Below, in pieces: positions 26,135-34,472 of a DNA stretch of 64,000 bases. Both the position numbers and the translations under genes were made by a program. Below the pieces are notes generated by a model, which saw only the letters and a list, made by a program, of their open reading frames with translations, was not told the origin of the DNA and searched no databases. Origin of the DNA: Nitrospira sp. SG-bin1 (GTDB lineage: Bacteria; Nitrospirota; Nitrospiria; Nitrospirales; Nitrospiraceae); the NCBI GenBank assembly GCA_002083365.1, contig LVWS01000047.1, positions 1-64,000 on the forward strand. Reading direction: 5' to 3'. How positions within the stretch are numbered: the stretch's first letter is position 1; each line of letters starts with the position of its first letter.

Positions 26135-27490
26135 ATGAAACAGATTTTGATGGTCGGCGCCGGATCAGTCGGCGGGTTTTTCGGAGCGAGATTGGCCAAG
26201 AATAATCTCGACGTGTCGTTCTTGCTGCGGCCACGCACCCTAGCGGCGGTGCAACGACAGGGATTGACCATTCGCAGTGCGGAGGGAACGTTTACAGTCA
26301 GACCTCAAGCAGCCTCGGATGCGCGTCAACTTCCTCGGCCGGATCTCATCGTGCTCGGCGTGAAAGCCTACGATCTCGACGACGTGATGGACCAGATCGA
26401 ACCTGTATTGACGGAGAAGACGGTGATTTTGACGTTGCAGAACGGCATCGATACCGAAGACCGGCTCATCGCCCGAATCAATCGTGACTGTGTCGTGGGC
26501 GGCGTCGCCTACATCTATTCAAAAATCGCCGCGCCCGGCGTGATCGACCATTATAAGAAGGGCGCCGTCGCCCTCGGCGAGCTGATGGGGCATGAAAGCG
26601 ACCGTCTGCTCAGGATCCGGGACCTCTTCGTTTCGGCTGGTATTCCGTGCCATCTGTCGAAGGACATTCGCCGCACCAAATGGGAAAAGATGTGTTGGAA
26701 CTGCGTCTTCAACCCGATTACGGTGCTCATCGATGATCACGTCGCCGAAGCGCTCGATCATCCGGAGATGACGGGCGTGATTCGGCAGATCGTCGGAGAG
26801 GTGGCCGCGGTCTCGGCTGCGACAAAAGTGCCGTTGCCATCGGATATGCCGGAACGAGTGGTGAAAGCGACACAGGAGATTCGCGATATTCATACCTCCA
26901 TGTATGACGATTGGAAGGCTGGGCGGCGGACGGAAATCGATTACCTCAACGGCTTCATCGTGAAGAAGGGGCATGAGCTGGGGATTCCGACCCCAGTGAA
27001 TGAAGCCTTGACGGCGATGATCAAGACGATCACGGAGAAGGAACGGGTCGGCCCGGGCCGGCTCAGGATTGAAGGCGCCGTCGTTCAACCCGTCTCACTC
27101 GATCGTGCGGCGGTCGCCTCCTTGCCGGCTGAGCATCATGTGGATGTCTCGACCGTGATGCGTGGTATGAAGGGACGGGGAATTCGTCTCAAGGGACTGC
27201 TCGATGTTCCGGCGTTGGCGATCGAAGCGGATCATGTTGTATTTCATGCGGCGGACGGCAAGTATTCGGCCTGCCTCACGCTCCAGCAGGCCAGAGATCA
27301 TGGAGTGCTCGTGTATGAGCTTGATGGAGCATCGCTGCCTGATTCGAAAGGCGGTCCGTTCCGTCTGATCACCCCGGGATTGGGTGATCTGTGCGCCAAT
27401 GTGAAAGGTGTCGCACGGGTCGAAATCACGAAAGGACCGGGGCGTGACACCAGACAGACAACCTGTCCGCCGGCTCCTGTGCAGCCCTAA
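26135..27490 (+). CDS. Ketopantoate reductase-like protein fused to a sulfite-oxidase-fold domain
   Basis: A 451-residue fusion. Residues 1 to about 315 are a complete PanE/ApbA-type NADPH-dependent reductase: Rossmann motif MVGAGSVGGFFGARL, catalytic-lysine region TKWEKMCWNCVFNPIT, and a helical C-terminal domain. The extra about 130 residues (RLKGLLDVPALAIEAD, FHAADGKY, YELDGASLPDSKGGPFRLIT, VKGVARVEIT) match the order of motifs in the oxidoreductase molybdopterin-binding (sulfite oxidase) fold. The cysteine that binds molybdenum in that fold is absent, so this part is probably not a redox centre. The ATG at 26135 follows CGGGGATGAACGC, and upstream frame is non-coding. The reductase may act on ketopantoate or a related 2-keto acid. 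Confidence 0.8.
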   Translation: MKQILMVGAGSVGGFFGARLAKNNLDVSFLLRPRTLAAVQRQGLTIRSAEGTFTVRPQAASDARQLPRPDLIVLGVKAYDLDDVMDQIEPVLTEKTVILTLQNGIDTEDRLIARINRDCVVGGVAYIYSKIAAPGVIDHYKKGAVALGELMGHESDRLLRIRDLFVSAGIPCHLSKDIRRTKWEKMCWNCVFNPITVLIDDHVAEALDHPEMTGVIRQIVGEVAAVSAATKVPLPSDMPERVVKATQEIRDIHTSMYDDWKAGRRTEIDYLNGFIVKKGHELGIPTPVNEALTAMIKTITEKERVGPGRLRIEGAVVQPVSLDRAAVASLPAEHHVDVSTVMRGMKGRGIRLKGLLDVPALAIEADHVVFHAADGKYSACLTLQQARDHGVLVYELDGASLPDSKGGPFRLITPGLGDLCANVKGVARVEITKGPGRDTRQTTCPPAPVQP

Positions 27491-27525
27491 AGGGGCACGT
27501 ATGACATCGTGCGCATAGCATAGAG

Positions 27526-27906
27526 ATGAAATCAATCTTGATCAGCGTCGTGGGAGCAGCCGCCGTGTTTGTTGGAGCCGTCTGGTTGGTGGATTCTCTG
27601 CAGACCTTTGAGTCCTACTATGAAAGCTATCAGAAATTGGAAGAGACTGAGCTGATGAGCCGAGGATGGATCTCGCGTGTCATTCCAAAATCTTCGTATG
27701 ACATCCGCGAAACATACCGATTTGATGGAGCAACTGTTGCGGTGCGATTTAGGTTTCAGCCCGGTGATATCAAGGATATCGAGTCCAAGTGCACGGTGTT
27801 GCCCGACGGCAATTCCTCCACACGGCAATACCGGTGTCAACCGGCAGCCGATACAATCGTCGTCAGATTGGAACCGAACGGCCGGGGCCAGATACTCGGC
27901 AGATAG
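27526..27906 (+). CDS. Small membrane-anchored protein of unknown function
   Basis: A 126-residue protein with one N-terminal hydrophobic segment (about 4-24), then a soluble part containing SYDIRETYRFDGATVAVRF and PGDIKDIES. The DI-E-pattern followed by VAVRFRF resembles a small family of membrane-anchored proteins without known function. Only a weak ribosome site is visible. It ends eight bases before the next gene, so the two are probably co-transcribed. Confidence 0.65.
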   Translation: MKSILISVVGAAAVFVGAVWLVDSLQTFESYYESYQKLEETELMSRGWISRVIPKSSYDIRETYRFDGATVAVRFRFQPGDIKDIESKCTVLPDGNSSTRQYRCQPAADTIVVRLEPNGRGQILGR

Positions 27907-27913
27907 GGACAGC

Positions 27914-28714
27914 ATGGACAGACCAGACGACGGAGCCGTGAGGATGGTCATGCCTGCTGATGTCGCCCGTGTGGTTGCCCTTGGCGCCAGCAACCTGACG
28001 CGCGGTTTTCAAGCCGTTGTTTCGACTGCCCGGTCTGTCTGGGGACCCAGTATCGAAGTGCTGGCGGCGCTCGGCCATGGGCGATCGTATGGTGCTCCGA
28101 GTAAATTCCTGTTTCGTACGTTGCCGAGCATTCTCAAATCGGGTTTGTGGGCCGAGCTGGAGTGCCGTCCTCCGATGGCTACCAGGGGGCTTGTGACGGA
28201 TGTCGGCAATGATATCTTGTATGGCTTTTCCGTCGAGCACACATTGGGATGGGTGGAAGAAGTCTTGGTGCGTCTACGAGCCGTGACGAACGATATCATT
28301 CTCACCGATCTACCGCTCGCGAGTATTCATCGCCTCTCGAATGTCAAATTTCTAGTGTTTCGGTCCATCCTGGCGCCGTCATGCCGACTTTCCCTCACTC
28401 AGATTCTCGATCGGGCGGAGTCGGTCAACGAGGGGTTGGCCAGGTTGTCCGCTGTCTACGGCGCCAGGTTGTTCCAGCTTGACCCAGCCTGGTACGGGTT
28501 TGATCCCATCCATGTGCGGCCTTCGCGATGGCGTTCGGCATGGCAGCAAATTCTTGGAGCTCAGCCAGAGGTCGGCTCCAGCGGAAGGTCCATCATCGAG
28601 AGCGTGAGGTTGTACTGTATGCATCCTGAGCACCAGTGGTTGTTTGGTATGGAGCAGATTACACCTCAGGCTGGTCTTGCGCTCCGATCCGGAGGTCAGG
28701 TATGGCTGTACTGA
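27914..28714 (+). CDS. SGNH-hydrolase-like protein
   Basis: A 266-residue protein with a possible SGNH/GDSL esterase pattern: block I as ALGASNLTRGF with Ser in place near the N-terminus, a GND triplet in DVGNDILYG (block III), and DPIHVRPSRW as the Asp-x-x-His block near the C-terminus. The usual GDS is ASN here, so the match is weak in block I though the order is right. It has no signal peptide. The ATG at 27914 lies eight bases after the previous stop. The substrate is unknown. Confidence 0.65.
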   Translation: MDRPDDGAVRMVMPADVARVVALGASNLTRGFQAVVSTARSVWGPSIEVLAALGHGRSYGAPSKFLFRTLPSILKSGLWAELECRPPMATRGLVTDVGNDILYGFSVEHTLGWVEEVLVRLRAVTNDIILTDLPLASIHRLSNVKFLVFRSILAPSCRLSLTQILDRAESVNEGLARLSAVYGARLFQLDPAWYGFDPIHVRPSRWRSAWQQILGAQPEVGSSGRSIIESVRLYCMHPEHQWLFGMEQITPQAGLALRSGGQVWLY

Positions 28715-28770
28715 CTGCTTCTCGTGGCCGTTTCCTGCGGTGAAGCGGAACAGTATCTAAGGAGAAGGAA

Positions 28771-29133
28771 TTGGCTGACCCATCGTTTCATTATTCGATT
28801 CTCTTAAGTCGAGTGAGCACGGGCCTCATTCTTGGTGTGTTGGCCGGAGTGGTCCAAGTCTGGTTCTTTGAGCGCGATCTCATGTATCTATGGGCCGCCG
28901 CCGCCGCAGGAGTGGTCTACATGGCCGCATGGGTCCTCTTTACCGACTGGCTGAAGCTTGCAGGGGGCAAAATTGTTCTTGGAGCAGTGGCCGGTCTTTT
29001 GGCTGCCATGCTGTGGTGGGCGCTTGCTGTTCATGCGGATAACGCATTTATCCAATCGGCTGTGGCCGGTCTCTCTTTTGGTGCAGCCTATGCCTGGTCG
29101 GAAGGAAGGAAAGAAGGAAAGAAGGAGTCGTAA
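28771..29133 (+). CDS. Small four-helix membrane protein
   Basis: A 120-residue protein with four hydrophobic stretches (about 12-30, 36-56, 63-85 and 90-107) and a basic end, EGRKEGKKES. The start is TTG at 28771, directly after the strong ribosome site AAGGAGAAGGAA. No upstream ATG is in frame. It resembles small integral membrane proteins of unknown function. It may be in line with the SGNH-like gene, 56 bases upstream. Confidence 0.7.
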   Translation: MADPSFHYSILLSRVSTGLILGVLAGVVQVWFFERDLMYLWAAAAAGVVYMAAWVLFTDWLKLAGGKIVLGAVAGLLAAMLWWALAVHADNAFIQSAVAGLSFGAAYAWSEGRKEGKKES

Positions 29134-29267
29134 ATCTCCGTTGAGTCGATCAAGCCTTCCACAGGACGCCGTCAGGACGGCAGTCATTTCGAACACCGAC
29201 TTATCGCCAAGCTGCGGACATGTACCCTTGCATCGACCTTGCACACCGAATCTTGGGGGAGTATGAT

Positions 29268-29558
29268 TTGGTCATGATTGGCTTGCGTGCGATGGGCACT
29301 ACATGGGCGGTGCTATTTCTTTCTTTTTGCATCGTGGCGCAGATGCTTGGGGCGCCCGTGACTTTTTCAAGTGTGCTCGTTTCATCCGACATGCTGTCGG
29401 AACCTGCCTACGAAGATTTTTCTCTTCCATCAGTGGCGCCTGACCCAGTAACAACAGGCCAACCTTTTCTAGACACTGAGTACCAATCTAAGAGTTCACT
29501 CCCTATTCTTCTGATTTCGGTCTTCCATCCTCCTCAAGCACAACTTTCATCCCCGTAA
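29268..29558 (+). CDS. QMLGAP/SVF-PP small membrane protein, copy A
   Basis: A 96-residue protein. It has one hydrophobic segment ending in CIVAQMLGAPVT, then an acidic/proline-rich tail with YEDFSLP and LPILLISVFHPP near the C-terminus. The same marks occur in the proteins at 30206 and 41636, and the three form a family I do not recognise from elsewhere. TTG at 29268 is the best start (GGGGAG six bases before), giving a short cytoplasmic end. The tail is probably outside the inner membrane. The motif order, not just composition, is conserved, which argues for a real gene. Confidence 0.75.
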   Translation: MVMIGLRAMGTTWAVLFLSFCIVAQMLGAPVTFSSVLVSSDMLSEPAYEDFSLPSVAPDPVTTGQPFLDTEYQSKSSLPILLISVFHPPQAQLSSP

Positions 29559-29778
29559 GTCTCGTAAGTTACGTAGATACAGAGCTGTCTGACCCTTATG
29601 GTAGCGGAGGGGTCCCGGTGTCAAGGCCATTGGCTGAAGTCAGTCGCTCGCGAATGCATGCAAGGTTGAATAAGAGCTTGGTAGCAATATTAGATGGCTA
29701 TGGCGAAACGAGTCATCTGTTGTCCGACCCCGCATGCATGATAGTGCGTTATGCAGGTCAACCATGGAGGTACATGCC

Positions 29779-29868
29779 ATGCCTGGAATGAACGATGCGC
29801 TCTCATACATCATCTTTGGTGTCTTTGTATTCGCGATCATCGTGTTTGCTCTCTTCAGTGCGGGCTAG
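29779..29868 (+). CDS. 29-residue single-pass membrane peptide
   Basis: A very short gene with a near-perfect ribosome site (GGAGGT, seven bases, ATG). The product starts MPGMNDALSY and continues as one helix of Ile, Phe, Val and Ala with a Gly near its middle, ending SAG. The size and pattern recall small subunits of oxidases or transporters such as CydX or CcoQ, but no partner gene is next to it. It lies between two members of the QMLGAP family. Confidence 0.65.
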   Translation: MPGMNDALSYIIFGVFVFAIIVFALFSAG

Positions 29869-30205
29869 GTTGGAGCAGCACTCTTGGAAACGCGACTTCA
29901 TGCGACTACAGGGACCTTAGAGTCCCAAGGTGCTGAAGATCTTCTCTAAGCCAGAGCGTCGCGCACCTGGAACAATAGGAAGAGGATGATCGACATCCAT
30001 GATTTCCGCGCCTGAATCCAGGCGCGGAATCGCGCAAGAACTCAGTCGATTGAGTAGATGCAATACTTGTCTCATGTGCAGGGTTCATCAGTTGCGTCAA
30101 TGGACCATGAGGTGGAGGGTCCGGGATGTTGTTCAGGGAAGTGCGGTCTCAGGTGCGCTTGCCCGCAAGCTTGAGCCGAGGGATATGGTCGGGCAATGAG
30201 TCGTA
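29869..30205. other. Intergenic stretch with a strong hairpin
   Basis: No gene is visible. TTCCGCGCCTG (30004-30014) and CAGGCGCGGAA (30019-30029) form a perfect 11-bp stem with a four-base loop, AATC. Neither strand has a T run after it, so it may be an mRNA end-protecting structure or a small repeat rather than a simple terminator. Just before the next start, ATGAGTCGTA occurs twice in tandem (30196-30215). Confidence 0.55.
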
Positions 30206-30496
30206 ATGAGTCGTATGGGTAAAAAGACGGTCCGGCTTCGGCCTCAAGGAGCAGGAGCGGTCATCTTGGTTTTGATCGTCTGCATTTGCGTAGTCTCGCA
30301 GATGCTTGGAGCACCAGTGACGCTTCTTGGCCTGCTGACCTCGGATACCCCGGCGGAATCTTTCTCTGAAGATTTCTCCCTTCCGATGACAACTGAGCCG
30401 GGCACGCCAAGCCCTTCCAGCCTCCATGCGGAATTCCAGCCGTCGTTTCACCTTCCGATCTTCTCAACCTCCGTCTTCCATCCCCCACAGGGTTGA
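30206..30496 (+). CDS. QMLGAP/SVF-PP small membrane protein, copy B
   Basis: A 96-residue family member. A basic N-terminus is followed by a hydrophobic segment containing ICVVSQMLGAPVTLL, then SEDFSLP and, at the end, LPIFSTSVFHPPQ. Compared with copy A it keeps the QMLGAPVT, SD, EDFSLP and SVFHPPQ blocks in the same order and spacing within a few residues. The start is the ATG at 30206 or at 30215, and the ribosome site is poor. Function is unknown. See copies A and C. Confidence 0.75.
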   Translation: MSRMGKKTVRLRPQGAGAVILVLIVCICVVSQMLGAPVTLLGLLTSDTPAESFSEDFSLPMTTEPGTPSPSSLHAEFQPSFHLPIFSTSVFHPPQG

Positions 30497-30655
30497 TCTT
30501 CGTTCTCTTGAAAATGTAGTCGTGAACTCGCGCACGTGCTTCTCAGATGCGGTTGCGCGCGGGTGATCGGCACCTCACCCAATGTGTGTGGTGGGGGAAT
30601 TGTTGTGTCTCGTGAGGCCAGGAAATCATCTTGATGTAAGGAAGTAGGAAGAAAC

Positions 30656-31015
30656 ATGAAAGTGACGAGAATTTCCATGAGTACGGTGGTGGTCGTCCTG
30701 CTGAGCGGATTACTTGAGGCATCGGGCGCGTGTGCGGCGTACGAATCCATCGTGAATAAGCGTGTCGTGACCAGGACGGAGCAGATATCAGCAGAGGAAG
30801 CGTTGCTCACTTTTAGAATTGAGGAGGCCGGTAAACGTATTTCACCCTTCGGCTGTGTCGCCGATAAGAAGATGGAACGTGATCGAAGATTGTTGGATCC
30901 GCAACTCTCACCCCCGATAAGAGAAACAATTTCGATTCGGCACGTGCGGCGAAGTGTAAAAGAACCGAGTTCACCTTGCCGAGGAACTGGTAATGCCTCG
31001 AGAGACGGCATGTGA
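30656..31015 (+). CDS. Small exported protein of unknown function
   Basis: A 119-residue protein with a clear signal peptide (basic start, hydrophobic core, cut near ACAA-YES at about 28). The mature part has two Cys, no recognised domain, and a basic, disordered C-terminus. AGGAAG lies just before the ATG. It sits among other short exported genes on the same strand. Confidence 0.6.
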   Translation: MKVTRISMSTVVVVLLSGLLEASGACAAYESIVNKRVVTRTEQISAEEALLTFRIEEAGKRISPFGCVADKKMERDRRLLDPQLSPPIRETISIRHVRRSVKEPSSPCRGTGNASRDGM

Positions 31016-31084
31016 GAAGACGGGACTCTCTGCTTCATCGCATTGACGCCCGGAATATGAGCATCTTTCAAGGAAGGCTTTAAC

Positions 31085-31552
31085 ATGACATCTATTGTGA
31101 ACCGGTGCAGAAACAAGCGTGCCCCGATACTCGCGCTATCGGTCGTAAGTTGCTGGTTCTTTTTTCAGGGAGTGTGTGCGGCAGATCGCGAGGTCGGTAC
31201 AGGCCTCGCGACGTCGGCTGTGGTGCGTGCCATGCAGGATGACGCCGTCGTTCACCGGTACGATCAGGCCCTGCTGGTCAACATCAAAAAGGACAATCGG
31301 CCTAGTTCGACGGAAACGCCCAGCCAATCCCTCAAGTACGCGTCCCTATTGTTGCACAGAGCATCAAATGCCGTCGAAAAGGATAACGCCTTGGCGGTGC
31401 AACTTATCCGGCAAGCGGTCTCTATTCTGAAGTACCAGGTGATCCCATCCCTCGCCAATCAACATTCAACTCTGCTCCCCATCGGCTCGCTCTCAGGCCT
31501 GGCTGAACAGGAAATCGATGGTGAGGGGCCGATGCGTCCGATGAGAGAATAG
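31085..31552 (+). CDS. Small exported helical protein of unknown function
   Basis: A 155-residue protein with a signal peptide of about 33 residues (hydrophobic VVSCWFFFQGVCA). The mature part is mainly helical, with SLKYASLLLHRASNAVEKDN and AVQLIRQAVSILKYQ resembling a small helical bundle. AAGGAAGG lies upstream of the ATG. No homologous family is recognised. Confidence 0.6.
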   Translation: MTSIVNRCRNKRAPILALSVVSCWFFFQGVCAADREVGTGLATSAVVRAMQDDAVVHRYDQALLVNIKKDNRPSSTETPSQSLKYASLLLHRASNAVEKDNALAVQLIRQAVSILKYQVIPSLANQHSTLLPIGSLSGLAEQEIDGEGPMRPMRE

Positions 31553-31623
31553 TGAACTTGTCACAAATTTGCGGTGTGCGGCGAAACGATAAGGAGAAAA
31601 GACGATTCTCTAAGGCCAGCTCG

Positions 31624-31887
31624 ATGGAGCACATGACGAAAAGGTCGAAGCATACCCCCTGTCTCCATCCAGCTGATTATGCGGGACATATGAATAACAA
31701 CGGTCACGCACAATCGTCAGAAGCGCTTCCTGATGCGCCTTGTACATATTGCGGACTTCCGGCGAACCCTGATTTCGGTCATGTCGTTGTGGAATTCCTG
31801 GCAGGTAGGATTCCACGGGAGACCGTCTCCGGGATTTGGCATCGTCGTTGTTACGACGAGCTTCTCGAGCAAGGAGAGGAGGCCTGA
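31624..31887 (+). CDS. Small CxxC/HxxxC protein
   Basis: An 87-residue protein with a probable zinc site: CTYCGLP in the middle and WHRRCYDELL near the end, plus further His residues. A longer frame starts at a GTG overlapping the previous stop (31552), but AAGG eight bases before the ATG at 31624 favours this start. A third candidate is the ATG at 31690, just before the conserved-looking part. Function is unknown, and a small regulatory or redox-sensing zinc protein is possible. Confidence 0.55.
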   Translation: MEHMTKRSKHTPCLHPADYAGHMNNNGHAQSSEALPDAPCTYCGLPANPDFGHVVVEFLAGRIPRETVSGIWHRRCYDELLEQGEEA

Positions 31888-32100
31888 CGAGAGTTCCAGA
31901 AGAATGGCGGGATGCACTCGAAGGATCGACCGTCCGACTCTCACTCGTGCTCTAGGGAGCACGTGGGAGTCGGCTGAAGGAAAGCCTGCTTGTTTCGGTC
32001 AATCAGTTCAGTATTAGAGTATGCATGTCATGGTCCCTTCGTGAGTGGTTCACCGGGACGGTCTTTGTCAGAATTCCAAAGCAGCAGTAAGGAGGAATGC

Positions 32101-32442
32101 ATGTACCGAAGGATTTCTCGAGAGATGACACTGAGCGCGCTGGTGTTGGCATCATCCGGATTCATGATCGTGACCGACTCAGCCTATGGGGAACCAAACA
32201 AGGTCGAAATGGCGGCCGCGACCAAGGTATCGATCGATGAGGCGATCAAGACAGCCTTAGAAAAGGTGCCGGGGACGGTCATCGAAGCCGAGCTGGAACA
32301 GAAACACGACCGGCTGGTCTGGGAAGTCGAAGTTGTCACGCCGGAGAAACACGTCATGGAAGCCCACATCGATGCTGAAACCGGTCATGTGATCGATGTG
32401 GTAGAAGCAAAATCAAAAGCGAAGAAGGGTAAACGGCAGTAA
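32101..32442 (+). CDS. Exported PepSY-domain protein
   Basis: A 113-residue protein with a signal peptide (cut near AYG-EPN) and one PepSY domain (about 37-105: SIDEAIKTALEKVPGTV, VWEVEVV, HIDAETGHVIDV). It ends in a Lys-rich tail, AKSKAKKGKRQ. PepSY domains are found in protease inhibitors and regulatory sensors of the cell envelope. AAGGAGGAATGC right before the ATG is a very strong ribosome site, so the longer open frame from 31990 is rejected. Confidence 0.85.
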   Translation: MYRRISREMTLSALVLASSGFMIVTDSAYGEPNKVEMAAATKVSIDEAIKTALEKVPGTVIEAELEQKHDRLVWEVEVVTPEKHVMEAHIDAETGHVIDVVEAKSKAKKGKRQ

Positions 32443-32592
32443 AGGCCATATAAACAATCGTGACGGCATGCCCTGTGTCTTCCTTTCCTGAAGCTCGGCA
32501 ACACATCCGGGTCTTTCACTTTCGTCAATAGGGCTGGTGCTTCGAGACCGATCGGTCGGGGAGCTTGCGATGAACATTGATCTCGACGAAAG

Positions 32593-33298
32593 ATGGCTCC
32601 CATGGCGTTGATCCACACGCTCACGATCCTCATTTGCCTCGCCGCACTGTTCAGTTATGTGAACCATCGGCTGCTGAACTTGCCGATGACCATCGGGCTG
32701 ATGGCAGTGCGATGGGATCGGTGGACGAGATCAGCGCACCAAACAAGAGGCAATAGAGAAAGGGCAGCGGCAAGCCGACGAAATCGAACAAATCATAGCC
32801 GAGCAAGCCGATGAGCAGACTCAACAGGATCGTCCCGATGCCGCCTGTAGTTTCCGATGAGCAAACCGGCCAGTGGACCACGTCGGAAGTGACGCGGCAG
32901 CATCGTGATAATTTCCGGGAGCTGTTGGAGAGTTGTTGAATGCGGTGTTGTTCGTCCTGACCGGATTGGAAGTGCTGGTGTTGAACTTTCAGCAGCCGTA
33001 TTTGATGGCCGGACTCGTGGCCATCCCCATGGTGCTTGCGGCACGTTGGCTGAGCGTCGTACTCCAAATCCGACTGTTCAGTTTCGTCCGGGAGTTCAGC
33101 GCCCGCACGGTGACGATCCTGACTTGGGGCGGCCTCCGCGGCGGGATCTCGGTTGCGCTGGCTCTCTCCTTGCCGACGGGTGCGTCCCGTGACGCTCTCG
33201 TCACCATCACGTACGCCGTTGTGGTCTTTTCGATCCTGGTCCAGGGATTGACGATCACCCGGGTGCTTGGCGAGTCTCATGACTCTTCGGCCAAATGA
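32593..33298 (+). pseudogene. Decayed Na+/H+ antiporter (CPA1) with internal inversion
   Basis: The plus strand encodes the antiporter N-terminus (ALFSYVNHRLLNLPMTIGLMA, 32602 to about 32705) and C-terminal half (LLNAVLFVLTGLEVLVLNF through GLRGGISVALALSLP to 33298). In between, at about 32706-32860, the coding sequence continues on the minus strand instead (LGYDLFDFVGLPLPFLYC, FGALISSTDPIA). A frameshift near 32925 separates HRDNFRELLE from ELLNAVLF. About 230 of the usual 400 or so residues remain. The gene is therefore broken by deletion, inversion and a frameshift. Confidence 0.8.
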
Positions 33299-33454
33299 TT
33301 CCTGATCGAATACAGCGAAGCGGATATCCGCTGAGAAAGCTTTACAAGAGGACTGCCATGTCTGAGTGAACGCTGAAGCGACGGAGCTGGACTCGCTCTC
33401 CGCGAGGACGGCCAGCTCCGCATCGAATCATGACCGTAGAAGAATTGAGGAGAC

Positions 33455-34348
33455 ATGATGAAAGAACCATGGTTGACACAGCTCAATGAACGAGCAGCGG
33501 AGTGGGCGATGTATTCAGGAATCCGCGTGTTGCTCGTCGGAATGGCGATGCTGGTCCTGCTCACGATAACGCGACAGGTCGTCAAACGACTGCGGCGACT
33601 CTACGAGGGAGCGTTGCCGGGGACAGCACAGCGTAAGAGGGCCGACACGCTTACCCAGGTGATACGCGACGTCGCCCGCGTGCTCATTCTGGCTGTCGGA
33701 ACGATGATGATCCTGTCCGAGATCAACATCGACCTCAAACCATTGCTGGCCGCCGCCGGCTTAGGTGGGTTGGCCATCGGCTTTGGCGCGCAGAGTCTGG
33801 TCAAAGACGTCATCTCGGGCTTCTTCATTCTGCTGGAAGATTCCATCAGCGTGGGGGACGTCGTCGAAGTGGCCGGTGTGAGCGGGCTCGTTGAAGAGGT
33901 CAAGTTGCGCACCATCACACTGCGGGATCTTGCCGGAAACGTGCACATCGTGCCGAACGGCATCGTGGATCGGGTCAAGAACATGACGAAGGGCCACTCG
34001 TTCTATGTCTTCGATATCGGCGTGGCGTATCGGGAAGACGTGGATCGTGTGATGGCCGTACTAAAAGAGATTGCCTCGGAGCTCCAAGCCGATCCGCTGT
34101 ATGCGGCGGACATTCTTGAACCGCTAGAGATGCTGGGGGTCGACCGCTTCTGCGAATCCGCCGTGATCCTAAAATGCCGGATCAAGACAGTGCCCATTCA
34201 ACAATGGCGGGTCGGGCGGGAGATGAACCGTCGGATCAAGAACACGTTCGATGCCAAGGGGATCGAGATTCCGTTCCCTCATCGGACGATCTATTGGGGA
34301 CAGCCTGGACAACCATCTGATAGAACGTTTGTCGAAACAGCTGCATAG
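33455..34348 (+). CDS. MscS-family mechanosensitive channel
   Basis: A 297-residue channel protein that releases solutes on osmotic downshock. Two or three N-terminal membrane helices precede the pore helix and MscS core (LGGLAIGFGAQSLVKDVI, ILLEDSISVGDVVEVAG, TITLRDLAGNVHIVPNG), followed by the beta and alpha/beta C-terminal domain. GAGGAGAC before the ATG is a strong ribosome site. The size and short N-terminus suit the small MscS branch rather than the large MscK type. It lies between a broken antiporter and an outer-membrane-like gene. Confidence 0.9.
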   Translation: MMKEPWLTQLNERAAEWAMYSGIRVLLVGMAMLVLLTITRQVVKRLRRLYEGALPGTAQRKRADTLTQVIRDVARVLILAVGTMMILSEINIDLKPLLAAAGLGGLAIGFGAQSLVKDVISGFFILLEDSISVGDVVEVAGVSGLVEEVKLRTITLRDLAGNVHIVPNGIVDRVKNMTKGHSFYVFDIGVAYREDVDRVMAVLKEIASELQADPLYAADILEPLEMLGVDRFCESAVILKCRIKTVPIQQWRVGREMNRRIKNTFDAKGIEIPFPHRTIYWGQPGQPSDRTFVETAA

Positions 34349-34472
34349 TGTATGTCCTTTATGCACCGCTATGCCCGACGAAGCGTACTTTCATGTTTCG
34401 TATCGTCGACTAACCTGTCGATGGCGTGACACTGGCGCTAGAACAGCGACTGTGCCGTGATCTGCGTAACAT

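Noticed and set aside
27495..27512. GCACG/CGTGC hairpin after the reductase fusion as terminator
   Set aside because: Only five base pairs with an eight-base loop and no T run.
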